A DNA stretch of 43,987 nucleotides. It comes from an uncultured Lentisphaeria bacterium. GTDB taxonomy: Bacteria > Verrucomicrobiota > Lentisphaeria > Victivallales > Victivallaceae. A program made the position numbers and the translations under genes. Positions 33,712-40,605 of this stretch are shown here, in pieces. The first letter of the stretch is position 1. Each line of letters starts with the position of its first letter. The stretch covers positions 1-43,987 of the forward strand of contig CALABZ010000354.1 in assembly GCA_937888615.1 (NCBI GenBank), given 5' to 3'. The notes under the pieces are model-generated. The model was not told where the DNA came from. It was given only the letters and a program-made list of their open reading frames with translations, and ran no database searches.

Positions 33712-34440
33712 ATGAAAAAACTGTTGTCCGGTTTTTTGACCGTTGCCATGTTGGGTGCAAGCCAGCTTTTCGCCCAGGAAAGCCAGACCATCACCATACA
33801 AGGCAATAAACTTCAAATCGTCGAACTCGACCCGGCGGTTCGGTCCGAAGAGGAATGGACTCCTTTCCAGATCGTATTCCTGCCCGGACTGCCCTCGTAC
33901 AGCCGCAATTCCAACACCTTCGGCATCAAAAGCGGCTGGCCGGCGACTTCCGGCGTGGGGCGGGTGAATGGAGTTGAAATTTCGTGGTGCTACTCCGGCA
34001 CCGACATCATCAACGGCGTTCAGGCCAGTTGGCTGATCAACAACAACCTCGCCATGGACGGGCTCCAGATTTCCTGGATCTTCAATATGAACCGTCAGGT
34101 GTTTCGCGGCGTTCAGGCGTCGTGTATCGTCAATATCGCCGGGGATTTCACCGGACTGCAATGCGGCGGCTTTAACCTGGCCGGGGACTTTACCGGATTC
34201 CAGCCGGGACTGCTCGGCAATGTCGCCGGGGATTTCAACGGATTTCAGGCCGGACTTTTCAACGTGGCCAAGAACCTTCGCGGCTTCCAGATGTCCGGCG
34301 TGAACGTGGCCGCCGAAGCGGACGGCTTCCAGCTCGGTTTCGTCAACGTGGCGAAAAACCGCGGCGTCCAATTCGGACTTTTGAACATCATCAAGGGCAG
34401 CCCGCTCCCGGTCTTCCCGTTTTTCAACATCTGTTTCTAA
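33712..34440 (+). CDS. Exported LA_2272-type repeat protein, long form
   Basis: This 242-residue protein has a signal peptide (LLSGFLTVAMLGASQLFAQE) and about ten successive repeats of 13-16 residues from residue ~85 to the end, of the form G-F/V/L-Q-x-G-x-x-N-x-A, for instance FTGFQPGLLGNVAGD and FNGFQAGLFNVAKN. The regular Gln and Asn positions fit a stacked beta-strand fold. It ends PLPVFPFFNICF, much like the C-terminal LPWCILFNFKF of the preceding paralogue, an ending typical of outer-membrane beta proteins with a terminal aromatic. It lies 25 nt after that gene and 18 nt before the AhpD-like gene. Surface location is inferred. Confidence 0.75.
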   Translation: MKKLLSGFLTVAMLGASQLFAQESQTITIQGNKLQIVELDPAVRSEEEWTPFQIVFLPGLPSYSRNSNTFGIKSGWPATSGVGRVNGVEISWCYSGTDIINGVQASWLINNNLAMDGLQISWIFNMNRQVFRGVQASCIVNIAGDFTGLQCGGFNLAGDFTGFQPGLLGNVAGDFNGFQAGLFNVAKNLRGFQMSGVNVAAEADGFQLGFVNVAKNRGVQFGLLNIIKGSPLPVFPFFNICF

Positions 34441-34458
34441 ATCAAGGAGATTTACAGC

Positions 34459-34836
34459 ATGGCCAACATCAAGCTTTATAAGAAAGACGGCGACAAGAAA
34501 GCGATCGAAACCCAAAAAAAGATCGAAAAGAAATTCGGCTTCATCCCCGAAGTCTATCAGGCGATGGGCCGCAACGGCGCATTCCTGAATGACGTTCTTG
34601 CGATCAGCGAGTCCGCCGGCAAAGGACTGGACCCGAAAACCAAGGAATTGATCGCCATCGCGGTAAGCGCCGTCAACGGCTGCGACTACTGTGTGAGCGC
34701 CCACCGCGCCATCGCCAAGGGCGCCGGTGTGACCGACGATGAAATCACCGCCGCGCTCGAAGTGGCCGCGATGATGAGCATGTATAATAAATTCAACCAG
34801 GCGGCGGGACTCAAAATCGACATCAAAGCCGATTGA
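34459..34836 (+). CDS. Carboxymuconolactone decarboxylase/AhpD-like protein
   Basis: The 125-residue, all-helical protein contains AVNGCDYCVSAHRAIAKGAGVTDDEI near residue 72. The CxxC plus His (CDYCVSAH) is the active-site pattern of AhpD-like members of the CMD family, which act as disulfide reductases or peroxidases rather than lactone decarboxylases. A ribosome site (AAGGAG) precedes the ATG. It is cytoplasmic. Its place between two surface-repeat genes and an AlbA_2 gene does not suggest an obvious pathway; a role in peroxide or redox defence is the family-based expectation. Confidence 0.88.
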   Translation: MANIKLYKKDGDKKAIETQKKIEKKFGFIPEVYQAMGRNGAFLNDVLAISESAGKGLDPKTKELIAIAVSAVNGCDYCVSAHRAIAKGAGVTDDEITAALEVAAMMSMYNKFNQAAGLKIDIKAD

Positions 34837-34847
34837 GGAAACCGATC

Positions 34848-36107
34848 ATGCCGGGCAAAGAACACGACTGGAGCGAGTTGATCAAACGGGGTATCGAATC
34901 CGATACCCTTGATTACAAAGCCGCCCAGAACTGGACCAAGCTCAGCAAAACCGGCAAAGCCAAATTCGCCCGCCATTGCCTCGCCATGGCCAATACCAAA
35001 GGCGGGTTCGTCGTGGTCGGGGTGGGCGAGGACGCCTCCGGCCAGCCCGCATTATTCACCGGATTGAGCAAGGAACAGTCCAAGTCGTTCGACCCCACCC
35101 ACGTCGGCAACTTCATCAACCGCTATGCCGACCCACAGATTGATTTCAGTATCGAACGCCCGATGGTGGACGGCAAGACCTATGTCGTATTCGTCATCCG
35201 GCGTTTTCAAATGCTTCCGCACGTATGCAGTTACGGGTGCGACCGCGAACTGCTGCAGGGGGTTTTTTACATCCGCACTGCCGACGCCGCCAGCCGTCCG
35301 GCCTACCGTGCCAGCGAAATTCAGGCCCTGCTTCAGCGGGCATTGCGCAACCAGCGCGAAATTCTCGGACGCATGATCCGCGGGATTCTCTATGAAGGCA
35401 GTCACAACCCTCCGGAAGAACAGGCACAGAGCCGTTTCGCCGAACAGCGGAGCCATGCGTTGAAGTATTTCAGCTCGCGCAAACAGAATCCGCCGGGGCG
35501 TTCCTTCAGCATTGAGTTGAGCGCCGCTCCCCCCGAATATATCGACGGCAAATACAGTCTGTCGGAGCTGAGGCGCAGCGTCAACGACGCATTCGAAGTT
35601 TACTACGACTCCAATTTCATCACCGAAAAGGAGATCGAAAACGCCTACAACACCAATGTTTCGCTGCGTTCGCTGGCCGAATCGCGGGACAAACAGTGGC
35701 AGGCGTTCCAGAGCGGGCTTTTTCACTTCATCGGCGTGTACCGGCTGGAGGACGGCAGCATTTCGTATTCGATGCTGGTGCGTTTCATTGCCGAGGCGGT
35801 GCAGTTTTTGTCCAACTTTTACACCGGGCTGGGGTATGCGGAGGAGATCATCCAGATCAAACTGGTGATCAACAAGGTGGAAAATGTCATCCTGCGCGAA
35901 ACCGAGAAATCCGAAGACGATATTTTCGTCTGTCGGATTCCCGAGATCACGGTGCGGCTGGAGCGTTCCGCGGCCGACCTGGCCAGTGATCCGTCTGCCC
36001 ATGCCATGCAGTTGATCAAGTCAACCTGCGAACGCTTCAATTTTCCCGACGGGCGGCATCGCCGTCTCGTCAGGTTCCTCCGGAATCATCTGTCCCAGAA
36101 GGATTAA
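34848..36107 (+). CDS. AlbA_2 (Schlafen-type) domain protein
   Basis: ATG 34848, with TGAGGA upstream, gives MPGKEHDWSELIKRG and 419 residues. Residues about 10-150 match the AlbA_2/AAA_4 putative DNA-binding domain: GIESDTLDYKAAQNW and FARHCLAMANTKGGFVVVGVGED are its signature (ESxxLDYK and ANTxGG). The second half (about 165-419) is not recognised and is partly helical. Proteins with this domain include transcription regulators and some phage-defence factors, so its function here is open. The stop codon at 36105-36107 is only 2 nt before the direct repeat flanking the insertion sequence, so the IS narrowly missed the gene. Confidence 0.8.
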   Translation: MPGKEHDWSELIKRGIESDTLDYKAAQNWTKLSKTGKAKFARHCLAMANTKGGFVVVGVGEDASGQPALFTGLSKEQSKSFDPTHVGNFINRYADPQIDFSIERPMVDGKTYVVFVIRRFQMLPHVCSYGCDRELLQGVFYIRTADAASRPAYRASEIQALLQRALRNQREILGRMIRGILYEGSHNPPEEQAQSRFAEQRSHALKYFSSRKQNPPGRSFSIELSAAPPEYIDGKYSLSELRRSVNDAFEVYYDSNFITEKEIENAYNTNVSLRSLAESRDKQWQAFQSGLFHFIGVYRLEDGSISYSMLVRFIAEAVQFLSNFYTGLGYAEEIIQIKLVINKVENVILRETEKSEDDIFVCRIPEITVRLERSAADLASDPSAHAMQLIKSTCERFNFPDGRHRRLVRFLRNHLSQKD

Positions 36108-36109
36108 GG

Positions 36110-36130
36110 GGCCGCGTCATGGACGCGGCG
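36110..36130. repeat. Left 21-bp palindromic direct repeat flanking the IS
   Basis: The 21-bp sequence is a hairpin of arms CCGCGTC and GACGCGG around ATG. An identical copy sits at 37898-37918, immediately outside the right terminal inverted repeat. It is either a target-site duplication, long for this transposase class, or a repeated palindrome to which the element is targeted. Confidence 0.85.
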
Positions 36131-36253
36131 CTTTACTTTGGCCTTTTGGCAAAAAAATCTAGTTTGAATTTTTTTTGAAAAAATATTTTTTCCGACTTGA
36201 TTTTTCTGCCGTTTAGTCTAGATTATATGCTAGATATAACTCAGGAGGTCGTT

Positions 36254-36472
36254 ATGGGATACAAAACAAAAATTCAGCTCATCAAGCGTCAAAAGGGATC
36301 CGACCAGTATTATGTGAATTTTCCTGGCGTACTGGCCGAAGTCCTTGGAGTGGAAAAAGGCGAAGAAGTTGCGTGGGAAATTGCCGAGGGCGGCGAACTG
36401 GTTCTTGATCGTCCCAATAAAAAAAAGGGCAGAGTTGTTCGGCTGAAAAAGGATCCATCTCCGGAGGGGTAA
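36254..36472 (+). CDS. AbrB-like small protein carried by the IS
   Basis: ATG 36254, with a near-perfect AGGAGGTC upstream, gives a 72-residue protein. MGYKTKIQLIKRQKGSDQYYVNFPGVLAEVLGVEKGEEVAWEIAEGGELVL has the swapped-hairpin pattern of AbrB/MazE-type DNA-binding proteins (xxVxLPxxLxxxLGLxxGDxVxxxxxxG). It could repress transposition or help the transposase bind. The codons AAT AAA AAA AAG at 36416-36427 form a slippery tract. The -1 frame has a stop just before it and is then open into the conserved N-terminal part of the transposase, so a fused product by frameshifting is possible. Confidence 0.7.
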   Translation: MGYKTKIQLIKRQKGSDQYYVNFPGVLAEVLGVEKGEEVAWEIAEGGELVLDRPNKKKGRVVRLKKDPSPEG

Positions 36473-36555
36473 TAGTCCAAAATTTCTGGATTCTCTGGAA
36501 TGAATGCAGAGGAGCATTCTCTCAAGAACGTTGTTGGCAAAATGCCGGTCATCTG

Positions 36556-37380
36556 ATGATTGGTATTTTGCTTAATATGGGGCGGCACACGGTCAGCCGC
36601 GCGATCGAAACGATCGGCAATGCGCAACAGGATTGGTCTGCGGTATATCGTTTGTTTGAACGTGATCGTGTTGACCTTGAATATATCCAAGGCGTGATTC
36701 GTCGCCATGTGCAAAAAGCCAATGCTCCTGAGGAGCCGTTAATTGCATTTATTGACGATACGTTGTTGAAAAAACAAGGACGGAAAGTGCACGGCACAAG
36801 TTGGAAATTAGATCCTCTCGGTCCCAAATTCACCGATAATTTTATCTGGGCGCAGCGTTACATGCAAATCTCTCTGGCCCAAAAACAAGCAGAAGGACAT
36901 TGCCGGGGGGTTCCGATTCTTTTTCAACATTGTCCGGTTCCGCGCAAGCCGAAGAAAACAGCATCGCCGGAGCTTTGGAATGAATACAACCTTTTGCAAA
37001 AGAAAATGTGCCTGCCCCAAAAAGCATCCGAAGCCATTCAGAAACTGCAAAACGACTTGAACGGACAAAAAATAATCATCGTCGGAGACGGCGGATACAC
37101 CAACAAATCAGTTTGCCGTTCGCTGACAGGCAATAACATCTATCTTGGCCGGCTGCGCAAAAACGCCAATCTGTTCGCTCCGCCGAATAAACAAAACACC
37201 GGAAAAGGGCGAAAAAAATTCTACGGTGAAGCATTGCCTTCACCGGAAGAAATACGAAAAAAAATGAAAATTGGACCGAAGTCGTCGCATATACGGGAAA
37301 CGGGGCGCATACCTTCAGAATACTGTCGGTGGATCACGTGCGGAGTAAAATCACCGGCGATAAGGACATTAAAATATTGA
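36556..37380 (+). CDS. Transposase, N-terminal and central part
   Basis: This frame gives 274 residues from its first ATG at 36556, but the conserved N-terminal region extends upstream without ATG to about 36478 (NFWILWNECRGAFSQERCWQNAGHL). Initiation therefore needs a non-AUG codon or frameshifting from the AbrB-like gene. First catalytic Asp is in AFIDDTLLKKQG and the second in IIVGDGGYTN. The family-like sequence breaks off at an A8 tract (37257-37264). Past it, the continuing residues (MKIGPKSSHIRETG) are no longer transposase-like, while the -1 frame reads NENWTEVVAYTGNG and carries on the protein. Confidence 0.85.
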   Translation: MIGILLNMGRHTVSRAIETIGNAQQDWSAVYRLFERDRVDLEYIQGVIRRHVQKANAPEEPLIAFIDDTLLKKQGRKVHGTSWKLDPLGPKFTDNFIWAQRYMQISLAQKQAEGHCRGVPILFQHCPVPRKPKKTASPELWNEYNLLQKKMCLPQKASEAIQKLQNDLNGQKIIIVGDGGYTNKSVCRSLTGNNIYLGRLRKNANLFAPPNKQNTGKGRKKFYGEALPSPEEIRKKMKIGPKSSHIRETGRIPSEYCRWITCGVKSPAIRTLKY

Positions 37381-37841
37381 TCATTCAACCGTTGCGGTAT
37401 CGGCTTTCATCCCGGACCAGACTTTTATATCGCGATGCGGCTTATTTGTTGTGCACGGATAACGGTTTGCCCGCCGGACAGATTCTTCAATATTATCTTT
37501 GGCGATGGGAAATTGAACTGAATTTCAAGGATGAAAAAAGCATATTGGGCATTCATCAATCACAAATGAGAACTCCGAAAAGTGTTGACAGTTTTCCAGG
37601 ATTTGTAGCCGCGATCTATTCATTATTTCTGCTGACAGCTTCATGCGGTAAAACCCCATATCCAAAGTGGCGCACTCCAAAAACAATTTGGAGAGCCTCG
37701 ACCAATAAATTGCTTGCTGATTTTCGGGTTGATCTCTTAAAAAACAATAAAAACGGCTTTGCACCCTTTGTTCGTGGAGACACAAAGCCACTTTTATTCA
37801 ATTCACTTTGGCAATGCGTCATTCAAGCCGCCATCAATTGA
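37329..37841 (+). CDS. Transposase, C-terminal part in -1 frame
   Basis: This frame carries the last third of the DDE transposase, open from the A8 tract at 37257-37264; the ATG/GTG-initiated 170 residues begin at 37329. It holds the catalytic Glu in LQYYLWRWEIELNFKDEKSILG, a good Y-(2)-R-(3)-E-(6)-K signature, so the active site is complete only when both frames are joined. CGA AAA AAA ATG allows a -1 slip yielding RKKNENWTEVV. This may be programmed frameshifting or transcriptional slippage, or a one-base error in a homopolymer. It ends with FNSLWQCVIQAAIN. Confidence 0.82.
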   Translation: MDHVRSKITGDKDIKILIIQPLRYRLSSRTRLLYRDAAYLLCTDNGLPAGQILQYYLWRWEIELNFKDEKSILGIHQSQMRTPKSVDSFPGFVAAIYSLFLLTASCGKTPYPKWRTPKTIWRASTNKLLADFRVDLLKNNKNGFAPFVRGDTKPLLFNSLWQCVIQAAIN

Positions 37842-37897
37842 GGACTACCCATGAATTTATCCATCTGCTCGCTTTTCAGCAAAAGGCCAAAGTAAAG

Positions 37898-37918
37898 GGC
37901 CGCGTCATGGACGCGGCG
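37898..37918. repeat. Right 21-bp palindromic direct repeat flanking the IS
   Basis: This copy is identical to the one at 36110-36130. It includes the stop codon of the GH2 gene (37905-37907, minus strand) and forms the hairpin expected of a terminator for that gene, followed on the minus strand by CCCTTTAC of the IS end. In the uninterrupted locus one copy would have sat between the two convergent genes. Confidence 0.85.
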
Positions 37919-40400
37919 GGACTTTCAGCGTTCCGGCGATGTATTCTTCGGATTCTTTCCAGTAACGGGCCGATTCGAGGGGTTCTTCATCCAACTGCCA
38001 GTACTGGGTCATCTTGCGTTCCTTCTGGCGCGGAGCGTTGGCCAGATAGTTGCGCAATTCTTCCACGGAAACCGTTTCCCGCGGCTGGAACTTGTCGGAA
38101 GTGACATAGTTGATGAGGGTTTCGAACATGAAACAGGCTTCCGGGGTGCCTTTGGCGAGGCCGGTGAAGTTAAAACCGGTCAGGAAAAGACGGCCTTTGC
38201 CGACTTTCAGTTCGATGGCATAGCCGAAGCGGCGCATGGTCCATTCCGGCTGGAATTCGGAAAGCCCGTAGGTGTAGACGTCGAAACGGTCGCGGACCGG
38301 ACGGTCGACGCCGCGCATCAGCGGAGTGACCGGCACCGGGAAGGTGTCGAGGTTCAGCTTGTCGGCGTCATCGATCAGACCGTGGAACTGGAAGTCCATA
38401 AAGCCGTTATGCGGGAACGCGTCGAAAACCGGGTGCGGATTGATATACGCGCCGAGGTTGTTACCACGGTCCCAGATGCATCCTTTCAGGCGATCCCAGA
38501 CGGACGGGAGGTAATATTTTTCGGGTTCGGCGGCGTATTTACGGTCGCGGTTTTCCGGAACCCGGTAAAGCATCAGCACATCGCCGCCGTTTTCCAGGTG
38601 CTTGAACACTTCGTCGCTGAAACGGTTGACGATCATGAGCTGTTCCGGGGCTTCCGGGGCGCCGGTGCTGACGAACTGGGGATAACGCGCCTGGATGCAG
38701 ATGTCGTCGAGCGCCGCCGTCGCTTTCGGGACTTTCAGTTCGGCGGGGCGGTTCGGGAATGCCCAGAGGTTCCAGTCGTTGGCGATCTTCCGGCCGTCCG
38801 GCAGGGCGAGTTCGACTTCCAGTTTCAGGGAACGCGCGGCGACGGATTCCGGCATTTTCAGGGTCAGGGACACGATTTCGCGGCGGCCTTTTTCGTCGAG
38901 GCTGATGCCGGCGAGTTTGCCGGTGCGGAGGACTTCGCCGGTCTTCGCGTCAATCAGCTTGAAACTGAAATCGGCCATACCCTTGATATCCGCGTCGAAA
39001 TGAGAGAGCAGGATCGGAACTTTGACGTTTTCGCGTTCGAAGAAGGTCCGGTGCGGCAGGTCCGCCAGCAGGATGGTGTCGGCGTTGAATTTCAGGAATT
39101 CGGTTTCGGACACGCCGGTTTTGTCGTCGAAACAGTCGATCAGGCCGTTGCTGTTTTCATAGCGTTCGGTGTCGCAGAGTTGGAGGAGGTGGAAACCGCA
39201 GAGCAGTTGACTGCGGCGCGCGGCCTCGATGCCGAGTTTCCAGCTCTGGAACTGGAAATAACGGCTGGCGGCGCGCAGTTGCGGATATTCTTCGCGACAG
39301 CCTTTCAGGTCGATGAGTTTGTTGAGCTCGCCGATCCACCACGGTTTCTGATCGGGGGCGTATTGGTCGAACTTGGCTTCGAGAGCGTCGAGATCGCGAT
39401 AGGCGATGTAGTGGCAGATTTCATGAGCCAGCACGGGGCGGACGGGACTGACGGCGCGGGTGACTTTGTAGTTCGGGTCGTCCTCACGGTCGGCGTCGGT
39501 GAGTTGTTGCCCCTTGCAGGAGCCGTAAATCAGCCAGTTGTAAGTGTTTTCGTACATGTCGTAGTCCTTGCCGAAAGGGTAGTAGTAGGACATGTGCTGA
39601 ACGTCAAAATCAACATAGGTGCGGTCGAATTCACCGTGTGCGCACGTGTCGATGAAGAGCCGGGTGGGGTCGAGCTCCTTGGTCACTTCGGCGATGTGTT
39701 CGACGAACGGATTGGTGCCGGGGTGGCGGATTTCGTTGCCCATGCAGTAGACCATCAAAGAGGGATGGTTGCGAAGGGCCAGGATCGCTTCGCGCCAGGC
39801 GCTTTCATCAATCATTTCGCCGGCATCGGAATCCATGGCGGCGCGTTCTTTCTGGTAACGGCCGTAGTATTTGCGGATTTCGATGTGGATGAGCATGCCG
39901 AGGCGGTCGGCGACTTCGAAACATTCCTCGTCCGGGATACGGGAATGGAAACGGACCAGGTTGAAGCCGTAATCTTTGGCGGCCTGGAGGTTTTTCTCGT
40001 AATATTCGGTGAGCGAAAGATTCTGGAGGTTCGGGTGGTCGTGGGCTTCGCGGCCGCGGATGTAGCCTTTCAGGATCACTTTTTCGCCGTTGATCAGGAT
40101 ATCGCGCCCGGATACGCCGACGGTGCGCATGCCGAACTTGATTTCCTGGCCATTGCCGGTGAAACTGTACAGGTAGGGGGTGTTGATGTTCCAGAGTTTG
40201 CAGTTCGGGATAGTCGCTTCGAACGAGATTTTTTCGCCGGGTTTGCCATCGGCGCGGCCGGAAACGACGCATTGGCCGTCGGCGTCCTTGATCTGCCAGT
40301 CGAGACCGTTGAAGCCGCCGGGCGCGGTGAAAGAAACCTGGACGCTGCCGCGATTGATATCGGGTACCATGAAAAAGTCGTTAAACGGGTTGCTGCTCAT
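37905..40400 (-). CDS. Glycoside hydrolase family 2 protein, cytoplasmic
   Basis: The 831-residue protein has no signal peptide and lacks the N-terminal jelly-roll domain usual in GH2. An immunoglobulin-like domain (about 15-95, ending FGMRTVGVSGRDILINGEKVILKGYIRG) leads into the TIM barrel (about 95-440). The acid/base Glu is in LMVYCMGNEIRHPG near residue 222, and the likely nucleophile is the Glu in PVLAHEICHY near 322. GH2 includes beta-galactosidases, mannosidases and glucuronidases; the substrate here is not fixed by sequence. A C-terminal beta-rich part follows. Start ATG 40400 has AAGGAGC upstream. It is divergent from the GntR-SBP regulator and has its own paired operators. Confidence 0.88.
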   Translation of the reverse strand: MSSNPFNDFFMVPDINRGSVQVSFTAPGGFNGLDWQIKDADGQCVVSGRADGKPGEKISFEATIPNCKLWNINTPYLYSFTGNGQEIKFGMRTVGVSGRDILINGEKVILKGYIRGREAHDHPNLQNLSLTEYYEKNLQAAKDYGFNLVRFHSRIPDEECFEVADRLGMLIHIEIRKYYGRYQKERAAMDSDAGEMIDESAWREAILALRNHPSLMVYCMGNEIRHPGTNPFVEHIAEVTKELDPTRLFIDTCAHGEFDRTYVDFDVQHMSYYYPFGKDYDMYENTYNWLIYGSCKGQQLTDADREDDPNYKVTRAVSPVRPVLAHEICHYIAYRDLDALEAKFDQYAPDQKPWWIGELNKLIDLKGCREEYPQLRAASRYFQFQSWKLGIEAARRSQLLCGFHLLQLCDTERYENSNGLIDCFDDKTGVSETEFLKFNADTILLADLPHRTFFERENVKVPILLSHFDADIKGMADFSFKLIDAKTGEVLRTGKLAGISLDEKGRREIVSLTLKMPESVAARSLKLEVELALPDGRKIANDWNLWAFPNRPAELKVPKATAALDDICIQARYPQFVSTGAPEAPEQLMIVNRFSDEVFKHLENGGDVLMLYRVPENRDRKYAAEPEKYYLPSVWDRLKGCIWDRGNNLGAYINPHPVFDAFPHNGFMDFQFHGLIDDADKLNLDTFPVPVTPLMRGVDRPVRDRFDVYTYGLSEFQPEWTMRRFGYAIELKVGKGRLFLTGFNFTGLAKGTPEACFMFETLINYVTSDKFQPRETVSVEELRNYLANAPRQKERKMTQYWQLDEEPLESARYWKESEEYIAGTLKVPPRP

Positions 40401-40418
40401 TTTTTGCTCCTTGTCTTT

Positions 40419-40467
40419 AAAAGAATAGTCTTTTTGAATAATATAACAAAAGAATACCTTTTGTCAA
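40419..40467 (-). promoter_or_regulatory. GH2 promoter with paired operator-like repeats
   Basis: On the minus strand a -35 TTGACA (40462-40467) and a -10 TATTAT (40438-40443) are 18 bp apart. AAAAGAATACCTTTTG lies in the spacer (40448-40463) and the related AAAAGAATAGTCTTTTT lies just after the -10 (40419-40435), 29 bp apart. Both are dyads of the type AAAAG-N5/6-CTTTT. The motif differs from the operators of the neighbouring regulator gene, so a separate repressor may bind here. Confidence 0.7.
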
Positions 40468-40539
40468 CCCCCGAAACCGAAAAATTGTCGATTCGGGGGA
40501 GGTAAGGCAATTACTTTGCAAAAAAATTTCAACGCCCTA

Positions 40540-40587
40540 TTGACACGGTCAGTTTTTGCTGTATAATGTTATTACTGACAAGGTCAG
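40540..40587 (+). promoter_or_regulatory. Consensus promoter with two TGAC-N3-GTCA operators
   Basis: The -35 TTGACA (40540-40545) and -10 TATAAT (40562-40567) are perfect, with a 16-bp spacer. TGACACGGTCAG (40541-40552) overlaps the -35 and TGACAAGGTCAG (40576-40587) covers the expected start point, 35 bp apart. The dyad TGAC-N3-GTCA is a good size for a GntR-type winged helix dimer, and the gene directly downstream encodes such a domain, so autoregulation is likely. Confidence 0.82.
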
Positions 40588-40605
40588 TTTAGGAAAAGCA
40601 CGATT

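Larger units (their letters stand above)
36131..37897 (+). mobile_element. Insertion sequence, IS4/IS701-like, 1767 bp
   Basis: The element is bounded by perfect 18-bp terminal inverted repeats, CTTTACTTTGGCCTTTTG at the left end (36131-36148) and its reverse complement at the right (37880-37897). It carries a small AbrB-like gene and a DDE transposase split over two reading frames. Base composition is more AT-rich than the flanks. It lies between convergent genes (AlbA_2 and GH2) and apparently split their shared hairpin: the GH2 stop codon is inside the right flanking repeat. The fresh-looking repeats suggest recent insertion. Family assignment rests on the Y-(2)-R-(3)-E-(6)-K motif, so IS4 or IS701 are both possible. 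Confidence 0.88.

Noticed and set aside
38382..40505. 707-codon open frame on the plus strand
   Set aside because: It is antisense to the GH2 gene and has a valine/phenylalanine-rich shadow composition without domains; it also runs through the GH2 promoter.
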